Origin: CAVQBJ01 sp963710725
GTDB lineage: Bacteria > Actinomycetota > Thermoleophilia > Solirubrobacterales > Solirubrobacteraceae
DNA length: 64,000 nucleotides
Assembly: GCA_963710725.1 (NCBI GenBank)
Contig: CAVQBJ010000008.1
Span: 1,488,001-1,552,000, forward strand
Direction of reading: 5' to 3'
The translations under genes and the position numbers were made by a program. The notes under the pieces were generated by a model. It saw only the letters and a list, made by a program, of their open reading frames with translations, had not been told where the DNA came from and did not search any database. Below are positions 19,584 through 28,487 of the stretch, piece by piece. Every line of letters begins with the position of its first letter. Position 1 is the first letter of the stretch.

Positions 19584-19781
19584 CGGCAGTACCCGTGGGT
19601 GAGGTGAACGCCGAGACGTGCCCGAAGATGGGACGCGTCCTGCGTCACTCTCAACCCGCCATCGAACATACCTCTCCTCAGAGGCGGAGCAGGCTACCAC
19701 AGCGGTAGCGGCTGCCGCCCATCTTCATCCGACCACAACACGCGAGCAGCGTCAAGGACTCGGTCGCCCGCCTCAACGAAA

Positions 19782-19807
19782 GACGGCCGCCCACATGGGC
19801 GGCCGTC
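19782..19807 (-). terminator. Terminator of the exported-protein gene at 19882-20535
   Basis: A perfect stem GACGGCCGCCC, loop ACAT, GGGCGGCCGTC lies 75 nt past the minus-strand stop. It is followed on the minus strand by TTTCGTTG. The rest of 19584-19881 holds the leader of the propeller-protein gene. Confidence 0.75.
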
Positions 19808-19881
19808 TCGCAACTTGCTTCGACCGGTGGGCGGTGAGCCGTTGAGGCCCACCGCCGACCAGGCGGATTCTTGCTACCGGT

Positions 19882-20535
19882 CTACGACGCGCTCGCCGGC
19901 GGGGCGATCGTGATCGAGAACGGGTTGTTCGGACCCGACAGCAGCGCCGTCAGGATCGGCCCGATGAGGCCGCCCAGGAGGCCGGAGCACTTCGCGCTCG
20001 GGACCGTCGTGGTACCCGTGAACGTGGCACCCGACGAAAGGGCCGACTCGGCGACCGACGTCGACAGGTCCAGGCTCATCGGCGAGGTCGTCGTGCAGCT
20101 CACCGGAATGGTGAGACCGAACAGGCCGATCGACGTCACGTCGAGGTTCTGCTCGGCGACGACGCTCAGGATGACGTTACCCGAGATGTTCGGATCCGAC
20201 GCGACCGTGCCCGTGGCGGGACCGGTCGGGACGATCTTCAGGCCGACCTGCGAGGGCAGACCGAGGATCTTGACGGAAGCCGTGAACGCCGGAATCGCGA
20301 TCGTGCCGGTGACCACGCCCGAGGTCAGGTCAGCCGTGCCGTTGAACGATGACCCGCTCGGCAGCGTGATGGCCTGATTGAGCTTCTTGGCCGTGATCGA
20401 ACCGGAAACGGTCCAGTTCGTGAACGGCACGACGATGTCCTTGGCCATCGCCGACGGCGCAGCCACGGCCCCGAGGCTCGCGACGACTGAAACGGTGGCG
20501 ACAAGCGCCGCGATACGACTGGTCTTCAGAGACAT
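19882..20535 (-). CDS. Small secreted protein of unknown function
   Basis: A 217-residue protein with a clear signal peptide (MSLKTSRIAALVATVSVVAS then APSAMAKD). The mature part is Thr/Ser/Gly/Ile-rich and probably all-beta, with two Cys (IPVSCTTTS and VPSAKCSGLL) that could form a disulfide. It contains no catalytic motif. GAGGAGG lies upstream of the ATG at 20535, and a promoter-like pair lies at 20559-20586. It has its own terminator, so it is monocistronic. It sits between the giant TIG gene and the propeller operon, consistent with an envelope role (inference). Confidence 0.75.
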   Translation of the reverse strand: MSLKTSRIAALVATVSVVASLGAVAAPSAMAKDIVVPFTNWTVSGSITAKKLNQAITLPSGSSFNGTADLTSGVVTGTIAIPAFTASVKILGLPSQVGLKIVPTGPATGTVASDPNISGNVILSVVAEQNLDVTSIGLFGLTIPVSCTTTSPMSLDLSTSVAESALSSGATFTGTTTVPSAKCSGLLGGLIGPILTALLSGPNNPFSITIAPPASAS

Positions 20536-20558
20536 ACGGAAAATGCCCTCCTCACCTC

Positions 20559-20586
20559 AAGCTAGCGAATTTCCATTGTTTGCCAA
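20559..20586 (-). promoter_or_regulatory. Promoter-like element of the small secreted-protein gene
   Basis: On the minus strand TTGGCA (20586-20581), a 16-nt spacer starting AACA, and TAGCTT (20564-20559) precede the Shine-Dalgarno. The TTGxCAAACA start resembles the elements upstream of both TIG genes. Confidence 0.45.
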
Positions 20587-21042
20587 CAGCCGGGGAAGAG
20601 TAGCACCTAGGAACACTCGTGGCTCCTTTTTTTCCCGAGCCATTCGTCGAGCCCCACTCGCCCCCCGTCAGGGGGTCATCATACAGACGCTGAGTCGCTC
20701 CATCGAACGGTTCAAACCAGCGCGCTAGGGAGTGCCGGCGCGGCAACCGCAGCGGCGCCGAAACCCGGTCACCTGAGGGGCGCCAGGGCCGGTCTGGGCG
20801 TCCGCTGGCCTCGTGCGTGAGCGCCGAGCAGCAGCGCACGGGGCGCGGCTCGGCGCGAACCGCGGATTGCCGTTCGCCGCCGTTCCGTGTCGCCGCAGCC
20901 AGCCCGGCGGAGTGCGTGACGGTGCCCACCTGTCGACGACCGCCGCGCGCTCCGCTGACCGGCATAGAACGACCGAGGGCCGCCCCGGGCTTCGTGCCCG
21001 GAGCGGCCCCTTGGCCTACTCAGATTCGCCTCTGCGCGACTA
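20587..21042. other. Intergenic region without a gene
   Basis: This stretch separates two minus-strand secreted-protein genes. It holds a small hairpin around CCCCCCGTCAGGGGG near 20660 and the strong terminator at 20977-21009. No supported ORF, tRNA or repeat was seen. Confidence 0.5.
20977..21009 (-). terminator. Terminator of the giant TIG gene B
   Basis: A 14-bp stem with one mismatch (GGGCCGCCCCGGGC, short loop, GCCCGGAGCGGCCC) lies 34 nt past the minus-strand stop at 21043. Its minus-strand tail reads TCGGTCGTTC, matching the tail of the other terminators. Confidence 0.7.
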
Positions 21043-24000
21043 CTAGTGCGTGTAGGTGAACTTGTCCGCGCTGCTCGTGGGGCTCGTCCCGCTCTTGGTC
21101 GTGACCTGGACGTCAACCGTCCCGGTCGGCCCGGGCGGGGCCAGCGCGATGATGAACCCTGGGCTGAGGGTGAGGAACAGGGCCTTGTGACCACCGAAGG
21201 TCACCGCCGATGCCCCAGTGAGGTTCTTGCCGGTGATGATCACCAGCGTGAACGTACCACCCGAGTTCGGGAACACCGAGCTCACGACCGGGCCGTTCGT
21301 AACCGGCGTCGTGTACGTGTAGCTCACCGCATTGGACGTACCGTTCGTCGTCTTCACCGTCACGTTGACCGCGCCGGCCGACTCGGCCGGAGTGGTCACC
21401 GTCAGGGACGTCGCCGACGCGGCGGTCACGGTCGCAGCCGTGGAGCCGAAGTCGACGGTGTCACCCGAGGCCGTGGCGCTGAACCCGGTACCGGCGATCG
21501 TGACGCTCGTCCCTCCAGCGGTGGTGCCGCTGGTCGGGTTGATCGACGTGATCACCGGCGCAGGCGGCGGCGGCGTGACGTACGTGTACGTGGCCGCGTT
21601 CGACGTCCCACCGGATGTGGTCACCGTCACGTTGACCGCACCGGCCGCACCGGCCGGAGCCGTCACGGTCAGCGACGTCGTCGACGCGGCGGTCACGGTC
21701 GCAGCCGTGGAGCCGAAGTCGACGGTGTCACCGGACGCCGTGGCGCTGAACCCGGTACCCGTGATCGTGACGGTCGTCCCACCAGCGGTCGTACCGCTCG
21801 TCGGACTGATCGACGTGATCGCCGGAACCGGCGGCGGAGCCACGTACGTGTAGCTCACCGCGTTAGACGTGCCGTTCGTCGTGGCCACGGTCACGTTGAC
21901 CGCACCCGCCGAACCGGCCGGAGCCGTCACGGTCAACGAGGTCGCCGACGCCGACGTCACCGTCGCCGCGTTGGACCCGAAGTCGACCGTGTCACCGGAC
22001 GCCGTGGCGCTGAACCCGGTACCCGTGATGGTCACCGAGTTCCCACCAGCGGTCGAACCGCTCGTCGGGCTGATCGAGGTGATCGCCGGCGGAGGCGGCG
22101 GCGGCGTGACGTACGTGTACGTCGCCGCGTTCGACGTGCCACCGGCCGTGGTCACGGTCACGCTGGCCGCACCCGCCGAACCGGCCGGCGTGGTCACCGT
22201 CAGCGACGTGGCCGAAGCCGCCGTCACCGTCGCGCTCGAGCTGCCGAACGCAACCGCGTCACCGGACGCCGTGGCGCTGAACCCGGTACCCGTGATCGTG
22301 ACGGTCGTCCCACCAGCGGTCGTACCGCTCGTCGGACTGATCGACGTGATCGCCGGAACCGGCGGCGGAGCCACGTACGTGTAGCTCACCGCGTTAGACG
22401 TGCCGTTCGTCGTGGCCACGGTCACGTTGACCGCACCCGCCGAACCGGCCGGAGCCGTCACGGTCAACGAGGTCGCCGACGCCGACGTCACCGTCGCCGC
22501 GTTGGACCCGAAGTCCACCGTGTCACCGGACGCCGTGGCGCTGAACCCGGTACCCGTGATGGTCACCGAGTTCCCGCCGACGGTCGAACCGCTCGTCGGG
22601 CTGATCGACGTGATCGCCGGCGGCGGCGTGACGTACGTGTACGTCGCCGCGTTCGACGTGCCACCGGCGGTGGTCACGGTCACGCTGGCCGCACCCGCCG
22701 AACCGGCCGGCGTGGTCACCGTCAGCGACGTGGCCGAAGCCGCCGTCACCGTCGCGCTCGAGCTGCCGAACGCAACCGCGTCACCGGACGCCGTGGCGCT
22801 GAACCCGGTACCCGTGATCGTGACGGTCGTCCCACCAGCGGTCGTACCGCTCGTCGGACTGATCGACGTGATCGCCGGAACCGGCGGGGCGTACGTGTAG
22901 CTGACCGCGTTGGACGTGCCACCCGTGGTCGCCACCGTCACGTTGACCGCACCCGATGCCGAGCCGGCCGGAGCCGTCACGGTCAGCGAGGTCGTCGACG
23001 CCGACGTCACCGTCGCCGTGCTCGAACCGAACTTGACCGTGTCACCCGACGCCGTGGCGCTGAACCCGGTACCCGTGATGGTCACCGAGTTACCACCGGC
23101 CAGCGCACCGCCCGTCGGGCTGATCGACGTGATCGCCGGAGTCGGCGCGTTGTAGGTGTAGCTGGCGGCGTTGGACGTCCCGCCACCCGTGGTCACGGTC
23201 ACGTTGACCGCGCCCGGAGCCGAGCCGGCCGGAGCCGTCACGGTCAACGAGGTCGCCGACGCCGACGTCACCGTCGCCGCGCTGGACCCGAAGTCGACCG
23301 TGTCACCGGACGCCGTGGCGCTGAACCCGGTGCCCGCGATGGTCACCGAGTTACCGCCGGCCAGCGCACCGCTGGTCGGGCTGATCGACGTGATCGTCGG
23401 CACCGGCAGCACGTACGTGTACGTGGCCGAATTCGACGTACCACCCGTGGTGGTCACGGTCACGTTGGCCGCACCGGCCGCGCCGGCCGGAGCCGTCACG
23501 GTCAGCGACGTCGCCGACGCCGAGGTCACCGTCGCGCTCGAGCTGCCGAACGCAACCGCATCACCGGACGCCGTGGCACTGAAGTTAGTGCCCGTGATCG
23601 TCACCGAGTTCCCACCAGCGGTCGAACCGCTCGTCGGGCTGATCGACGTGATCGTCGGAGCCGGCGGGAGGTAGGTGTACGTCGCCGCACCCGACGTCCC
23701 GTTGCTCGTCGTCACCGTCACGTTGACCGCACCGGCAGCCGTACCGGCCGGAGCCGTCACGGTCAGCGAGGTCGCCGACGCCGACGTCACCGTCGCCGCG
23801 TTGGACCCGAAGTCGACCGTGTCACCGGACGCCGTGGCGCTGAACGCGGTGCCCGTGATGGTCACCGTGGTGCCACCGGCCAGCGGACCGCTGGTCGGGC
23901 TGATCGACGTGATCGACGGCGCGCTGTTGTACGTGTACGTAGCGGCGTTCGACGTGCCGTTGACCGTGGCCACCGTGACGCTCACCGAGCCCGCCGAGCC

Positions 24001-27000
24001 GGCCGGAGCCGTCGCGGTGAGCGAGGTCGACGTCGGGGTGCCCGTGACCGTGGCCGTGTTCGAACCGAACTTGACCGTGTCACCGGACGCCGTCGTGCTG
24101 AAGCCGGTGCCCGTGATGGTCACCGTGTTCCCGCCGGCCGGCGCGCCGTTGGTCGGGCTGATGCTCGTGATCGTCGGAGCGGCGTTATACGTGTACGTCA
24201 CCGCGTTCGACGTGCCGTTGACGGTGGCCACGGTCACGTTGACCGTGCCGGAGCCGGCCGGAGCCGTCACCGTCAGCGAGGTCGCCGACGCCGACGTCAC
24301 CGTCGCCGCCGAGCTGCCGAAGTCGACCGTGTCGGCCGACGCCGTCGCGCTGAAGCCGGTGCCCGTGATGGTCACCGAGTTCCCGCCACCGGGCACGCCG
24401 TTGTTCGGGCTGATCGTCGAGATCACCGGAGCGGCGTTATACGTGTAGCTGACCGCGTTCGACGTACCGCCGCTCGTGGCCACCGTCACGTTGACCGTCC
24501 CGCTCCCGGCCGGAGCCGTCACGGTCAGCGAGGTCGCCGACGCCGACGTCACCGTCGCCGCGTTGGACCCGAAGTCGACCGTGTCGCTCGATGCCGTGGC
24601 ACTGAAGTTCGTGCCCGTGATGGTCACCGAGTTGCCGCCAGCCGGAACACCGTTGTTCGGGCTGATGGTCGTGATCGTCGGAGCCGGCGTGACGTACGTG
24701 TACGTCTCCGCGTTCGACGTCCCGCCGCTCGTCGCGACCGTCACGTTGACCGCGCCCGCCGCCTCGGCCGGAGCCGTGACGGTCAGCGAGGTCGCCGAAG
24801 CAGCCGTCACCGTGGCGTTCGAGGAACCGAACGCAACCGTGTCACCGGACGCCGTGGCACTGAAGTTCGTGCCCGTGATCGTCACCGAGTTCCCGCCGGC
24901 GGTCGAACCGCTCGTCGGGCTGATCGACGTGATCGCCGGAGCCGGCGTGACGTACGTGTACGTCACGGCGTTCGACGTCCCGCCACTCGTCGCGACCGTC
25001 ACGCTCGCCGCACCGGCCGCACCGGCCGGAGCCGTCACGGTCAGCGAGGTCGCCGAAGCAGCCGTCACCGTCGCCGTGTTCGAGCCGAACTTGACCGTGT
25101 CGCTCGATGCCGTGGCACTGAAGTTCGTGCCCGTGATCGTCACCGAGTTCCCGCCGGCGGTCGAACCGCTCGTCGGGCTGATGGTCGTGATCGTCGGAGC
25201 CGGCGTGACGTACGTATACGTCTCCGCGTTCGACGTGCCACCCGAGGTGGCCACCGTCACGTTGGCCGCGCCCGCCGCACCGGCCGGAGCCGTCACGGTC
25301 AGCGAGGTCGCCGAAGCAGCCGTCACCGTCGCCGCATTCGACCCGAAGTCGACCGTGTCACCGGACGCCGTCGAGTTGAAGTTGGTGCCCGTGATGGTCA
25401 CCGAGTTCCCGCCGGCGGTCGAACCGCTCGTCGGGCTGATCGACGTGATCGCCGGAGCCGGCGTGACGTACGTGTACGTCACGGCGTTCGACGTCCCGCC
25501 ACTCGTCGCGACCGTCACGCTCGCCGCACCGGCCGCACCGGCCGGAGCCGTCACGGTCAGCGAGGTCGCCGAAGCAGCCGTCACCGTCGCCGTGTTCGAG
25601 CCGAACTTGACCGTGTCGCTCGATGCCGTGGCACTGAAGTTCGTGCCCGTGATCGTCACCGAGTTCCCGCCGGCGGTCGAACCGCTCGTCGGGCTGATGG
25701 TCGTGATCGTCGGAGCCGGCGTGACGTACGTATACGTCTCCGCGTTCGACGTGCCACCCGAGGTGGCCACCGTCACGTTGGCCGCACCGGCCGCACCGGC
25801 CGGAGCCGTCACGGTCAGCGAGGTCGCCGAAGCAGCCGTCACCGTCGCCGCATTCGACCCGAAGTCGACCGTGTCACCGGACGCCGTCGAGGAGAAGTTG
25901 GTGCCCGTGATGGTCACCGAGTTCCCGCCGGCGGTCGAACCGCTCGTCGGACTGATCGACGTGATCGTCGGAGCCGGCGTGACGTACGTGTACGTCTCGG
26001 CGTTCGACGTCCCGCCGGTCGTGGCGACCGTCACGTTGGCCGCACCGGCCGCACCGGCCGGAGCCGTCACGGTCAGCGAGGTCGCCGAAGCGGCCGTCAC
26101 CGGCGCCGCGTTGGACCCGAAGTCGACCGTGTCACCCGATGCCGTGGCATCGAAGTTGGTGCCCGTGATGGTCACCGAGTTCCCGCCGGCGGTCGAACCG
26201 CTCGTCGGGCTGATCGACGTGATCGTCGGCGTCGCGGTTGCCGCGACGATCGGGATCGAGATCCCGGTCGAGACCGGGAAGTAGCTCGGGTTCGGCGACG
26301 GCACCGCCGCGGACGACGTGTCGATGCCGCACTCGACCGGGGTATCCCCGCTCCAGCCAGCTGGCGAAGTCGTCGTCTCGTCGAAGAAGATGTCGTTGTT
26401 GACCGCGAACGTGTAGTTCGTCTTACCGATCTTGATGAGATCGCTCGGGTTACCGATGCCCAGCGTCACGTTCGACCCAGCCGCACCCGTGACCTCGACC
26501 GGGCCACCAGTGGCCGGATCGGGCGTACCCGAGGTCGGGTTGGAGCCGCCGCCGGTGCCCGGCGCCGGCGCATACGCGTTCGTCGTCGGGTTGCCGCCGG
26601 AGGTGCCGTCCTTGCCAGAGCCGTCGACCGGAGCCGGACCCCAGGAGAACACGCCCATCAGCGGGCCCTCGGGGTAGGCCGGGAAGCCGGCCAGCGGGCT
26701 CGGACCGACGATCAGCGGATCGGTCAGGCTCGTGTTCGGCGGCTGTGCCGCGGCCACGAGGTTGATGACCGCCGGCGAGCCGGTCGGGTTGCCGATGGTC
26801 GGGTCAGCCGAGACGCCACCGTCGGCGGCCGGCTCAGACCACTCGCCACCACCGCTCACCCGCGCGGTGTCCGCGTTGACCAGGGTCGGCGCGATGCCGT
26901 TCGTCACGTTGGTATCGAACGTCGACACGACGCCCTCGACCTCATTCGGGTTACCGAACGCAAACGCCGAGGCGTTTGCGGCCTGGGCCGGAATGTCGAT

Positions 27001-27270
27001 CGTCGCGTAGGCGTTCTGCAGGTTGAACTCCTCGCCCGGCGTGACCGAGGTCGGCAGGGTGGCGGTGAACGCCGCGCCCACGTCGACCGTCACGACTCCG
27101 AGGTTGCAGATGAGCGGGATCCAGATGGTCCCCGTCTGCGTGCCTGCCGCGGACGCCGCCGGAGCCGCGATCGCCGCTACGAGAAGCGACGTCACCACCC
27201 CGAACGTCGCCAGCCAGCGCACTGGCAAAAACCTTGACCCACCAAGCGATGGGCGACCACTTCGCCTCAT
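21043..27270 (-). CDS. Giant secreted IPT/TIG-repeat protein B
   Basis: An intact 2075-residue protein. ATG 27270 follows GAGGAGGG and opens a signal peptide (MRRSGRPSLGGSRFLPVRWL ... AIAAPAASAAG). Residues about 35-340 are a unique domain shared with paralogue A (GTIWIPLICNLGVV, SWGPAPVDGSG). About 19 TIG repeats of 84-90 residues follow, most beginning ITSISPTSGSTAGGNSVTIT. A divergent last domain (VSSVFPNSGGTFTLVIITGK) ends SADKFTYTH. No LPXTG, membrane anchor or catalytic motif is present. TIG domains fold as Ig-like sandwiches, so a long fibre or matrix protein is likely; adhesion is an inference. It is probably monocistronic, with its own promoter and terminator. Confidence 0.85.
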   Translation of the reverse strand: MRRSGRPSLGGSRFLPVRWLATFGVVTSLLVAAIAAPAASAAGTQTGTIWIPLICNLGVVTVDVGAAFTATLPTSVTPGEEFNLQNAYATIDIPAQAANASAFAFGNPNEVEGVVSTFDTNVTNGIAPTLVNADTARVSGGGEWSEPAADGGVSADPTIGNPTGSPAVINLVAAAQPPNTSLTDPLIVGPSPLAGFPAYPEGPLMGVFSWGPAPVDGSGKDGTSGGNPTTNAYAPAPGTGGGSNPTSGTPDPATGGPVEVTGAAGSNVTLGIGNPSDLIKIGKTNYTFAVNNDIFFDETTTSPAGWSGDTPVECGIDTSSAAVPSPNPSYFPVSTGISIPIVAATATPTITSISPTSGSTAGGNSVTITGTNFDATASGDTVDFGSNAAPVTAASATSLTVTAPAGAAGAANVTVATTGGTSNAETYTYVTPAPTITSISPTSGSTAGGNSVTITGTNFSSTASGDTVDFGSNAATVTAASATSLTVTAPAGAAGAANVTVATSGGTSNAETYTYVTPAPTITTISPTSGSTAGGNSVTITGTNFSATASSDTVKFGSNTATVTAASATSLTVTAPAGAAGAASVTVATSGGTSNAVTYTYVTPAPAITSISPTSGSTAGGNSVTITGTNFNSTASGDTVDFGSNAATVTAASATSLTVTAPAGAAGAANVTVATSGGTSNAETYTYVTPAPTITTISPTSGSTAGGNSVTITGTNFSATASSDTVKFGSNTATVTAASATSLTVTAPAGAAGAASVTVATSGGTSNAVTYTYVTPAPAITSISPTSGSTAGGNSVTITGTNFSATASGDTVAFGSSNATVTAASATSLTVTAPAEAAGAVNVTVATSGGTSNAETYTYVTPAPTITTISPNNGVPAGGNSVTITGTNFSATASSDTVDFGSNAATVTSASATSLTVTAPAGSGTVNVTVATSGGTSNAVSYTYNAAPVISTISPNNGVPGGGNSVTITGTGFSATASADTVDFGSSAATVTSASATSLTVTAPAGSGTVNVTVATVNGTSNAVTYTYNAAPTITSISPTNGAPAGGNTVTITGTGFSTTASGDTVKFGSNTATVTGTPTSTSLTATAPAGSAGSVSVTVATVNGTSNAATYTYNSAPSITSISPTSGPLAGGTTVTITGTAFSATASGDTVDFGSNAATVTSASATSLTVTAPAGTAAGAVNVTVTTSNGTSGAATYTYLPPAPTITSISPTSGSTAGGNSVTITGTNFSATASGDAVAFGSSSATVTSASATSLTVTAPAGAAGAANVTVTTTGGTSNSATYTYVLPVPTITSISPTSGALAGGNSVTIAGTGFSATASGDTVDFGSSAATVTSASATSLTVTAPAGSAPGAVNVTVTTGGGTSNAASYTYNAPTPAITSISPTGGALAGGNSVTITGTGFSATASGDTVKFGSSTATVTSASTTSLTVTAPAGSASGAVNVTVATTGGTSNAVSYTYAPPVPAITSISPTSGTTAGGTTVTITGTGFSATASGDAVAFGSSSATVTAASATSLTVTTPAGSAGAASVTVTTAGGTSNAATYTYVTPPPAITSISPTSGSTVGGNSVTITGTGFSATASGDTVDFGSNAATVTSASATSLTVTAPAGSAGAVNVTVATTNGTSNAVSYTYVAPPPVPAITSISPTSGTTAGGTTVTITGTGFSATASGDAVAFGSSSATVTAASATSLTVTTPAGSAGAASVTVTTAGGTSNAATYTYVTPPPPPPAITSISPTSGSTAGGNSVTITGTGFSATASGDTVDFGSNAATVTSASATSLTVTAPAGSAGAVNVTVATTNGTSNAVSYTYVAPPPVPAITSISPTSGTTAGGTTVTITGTGFSATASGDTVDFGSTAATVTAASTTSLTVTAPAGAAGAVNVTVTTSGGTSNAATYTYVTPPPPAPVITSINPTSGTTAGGTSVTIAGTGFSATASGDTVDFGSTAATVTAASATSLTVTTPAESAGAVNVTVKTTNGTSNAVSYTYTTPVTNGPVVSSVFPNSGGTFTLVIITGKNLTGASAVTFGGHKALFLTLSPGFIIALAPPGPTGTVDVQVTTKSGTSPTSSADKFTYTH
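21310..26240. repeat. Tandem TIG-encoding DNA repeats, array B
   Basis: Nineteen direct repeats of about 252-267 nt coded on the minus strand. Higher-order units are visible. A two-repeat block recurs almost unchanged with a 516-nt period (24962 and 25478), and another recurs with a period of about 531 nt (21851 and 22382). Both periods are multiples of three, so they preserve the frame. Confidence 0.85.
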
Positions 27271-27690
27271 TAAAATGACCCTCCTCAACAGGTGTCGTCT
27301 GTGCGGTTGTGACCCCGCATCGACCGATCCCAACCCCGCCGAGCGTCGTAGTCTCGACGGAGCCGGGTGGGCTACCTTGCTGGAAATATCGGTGTTTGTC
27401 AACCCCGGCGAGAGCGGTGATTCGTCGAGCAGGCGGCCACCGCCATCGATGCCGACTAGACGGCTGATCGATGACCGATGACGGCCGCACGATCGCCAAC
27501 CCGGGGCCTCGGAGCCCCCCAACACCGCAGTAGGCCGCCAAGTTGCGGGGCGGTTTCGCGTGCCGGGGCGCTTTTCTGTGGCCACACCCTCGATGGGCCA
27601 TTGAGACATCGAACCCGGCGTGTCGTGGCCACCCGTCCAGCAGGGACCGTCAAACCGCCGCATATCTAGTGCTCTAGCTGAGGTAGAGAG
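27271..27690. other. Intergenic region upstream of TIG gene B
   Basis: These 420 nt hold the promoter-like element at 27370-27402 and the leader of TIG gene B. The rest runs to the 3' end of a minus-strand TetR gene. No further gene or clear terminator is seen. Confidence 0.45.
27370..27402 (-). promoter_or_regulatory. Promoter-like element of TIG gene B
   Basis: On the minus strand TTGACA (27402-27397), AACA, an ATTTCCA block and GTAGCC (27375-27370) follow with a 21-nt spacer, about 100 nt before the ATG. The geometry is identical to that upstream of TIG gene A, although the surrounding sequence has diverged. Confidence 0.55.
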
Positions 27691-28305
27691 TCACTCGGGC
27701 GGAGGCGTGTCGGCCAGGATCTGCTCGATATAGGGCGCGAACAGGCTGGCGACCGACTCCGGCGTCATCGCCGTCGGGCTCGCCGGCAGCGCGGCCAGGC
27801 TGACCGCGAGGCGCACCATGCACTCCGCGAACAGCTCGGCGTCCGCACGCGCGACCTGCGGCCACTGCTCGAGCAGGATCGCGGCGAGGCGCTCGACCGC
27901 GCGGCGGATGACCGGGCTCCCCTGGGTCGTGAACAGTCGTAGCAACTCGTCCGTCCCGTCTCCGGCCACGATCGTGCGCACGAGGGGATGCGAGGCCGCC
28001 GAGGTCAGGAAGACGCCGAGCGCGGCCGCCACCGCGGACTGCGGATCGTCGGCGTGCTCGGCGATCGACACGGCGACCGGGTCGAGGAAGCGATCGACCT
28101 CGCGGAGGACGAGCGCCTGCACGAAGGCGTTGCGGGAGCGAAACTCCTTATAGAGCGTCTGGCGACTGACGCCGGCCGTGCCGGCGATGTCGCCCATCGT
28201 CACGCGGCCCCAGGGATGGCGGTCGAGCTGAGCCACCGCAGCGTCCAGCAGCGAGTTGCGCAGCAGCTCGCGGGCCGCGACCGGGTACGGCGTGGCGTCG
28301 CTCAT
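27691..28305 (-). CDS. TetR family regulator, divergent from alkB
   Basis: A 204-residue TetR regulator with helix-turn-helix at about residues 30-70 (IAGTAGVSRQTLYKEFRSRN) and a helical ligand domain. It is transcribed away from alkB across a 182-nt region holding a TTACAA/TTGTAA dyad within the alkB promoter. TetR regulators beside alkB-rubredoxin operons in actinobacteria (AlkU/AlkX type) repress the operon and are released by fatty-acid-like products. The same role here is inferred from position and the operator. Confidence 0.85.
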   Translation of the reverse strand: MSDATPYPVAARELLRNSLLDAAVAQLDRHPWGRVTMGDIAGTAGVSRQTLYKEFRSRNAFVQALVLREVDRFLDPVAVSIAEHADDPQSAVAAALGVFLTSAASHPLVRTIVAGDGTDELLRLFTTQGSPVIRRAVERLAAILLEQWPQVARADAELFAECMVRLAVSLAALPASPTAMTPESVASLFAPYIEQILADTPPPE

Positions 28306-28403
28306 CGCGCCAGATCATCGCAATCGCGGCGCCCGGATCCGCTCGCCGCCGTTCCGGGCGCGCGCGGCCGACCGCACGGCTCTAGACATGCGGATATACC
28401 GTG

Positions 28404-28436
28404 TTGACATCGCTTACAAACTGCCTATCCTTGTAA
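28404..28436 (+). promoter_or_regulatory. alkB promoter with embedded operator
   Basis: TTGACA (28404-28409), a 16-nt spacer and TATCCT (28426-28431) form a good sigma70-type promoter about 55 nt before the alkB start. A dyad TTACAA (28414-28419) / TTGTAA (28431-28436) with an 11-nt spacer occupies the spacer and -10, where a repressor would block RNA polymerase. Confidence 0.65.
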
Positions 28437-28487
28437 ACCACCAAGCCAGCAAGGCTCTCACCCCGCAGAATCGAGAAGGAGCAGAGG

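Noticed and set aside
21046..27237. A 2063-codon open frame on the plus strand antisense to TIG gene B, plus similar long frames antisense to gene A
   Set aside because: It is an Arg-rich low-complexity product created by GC-rich codon bias in the repeats; it has no signal peptide, domain or ribosome binding site, while the minus strand encodes clear TIG domains.
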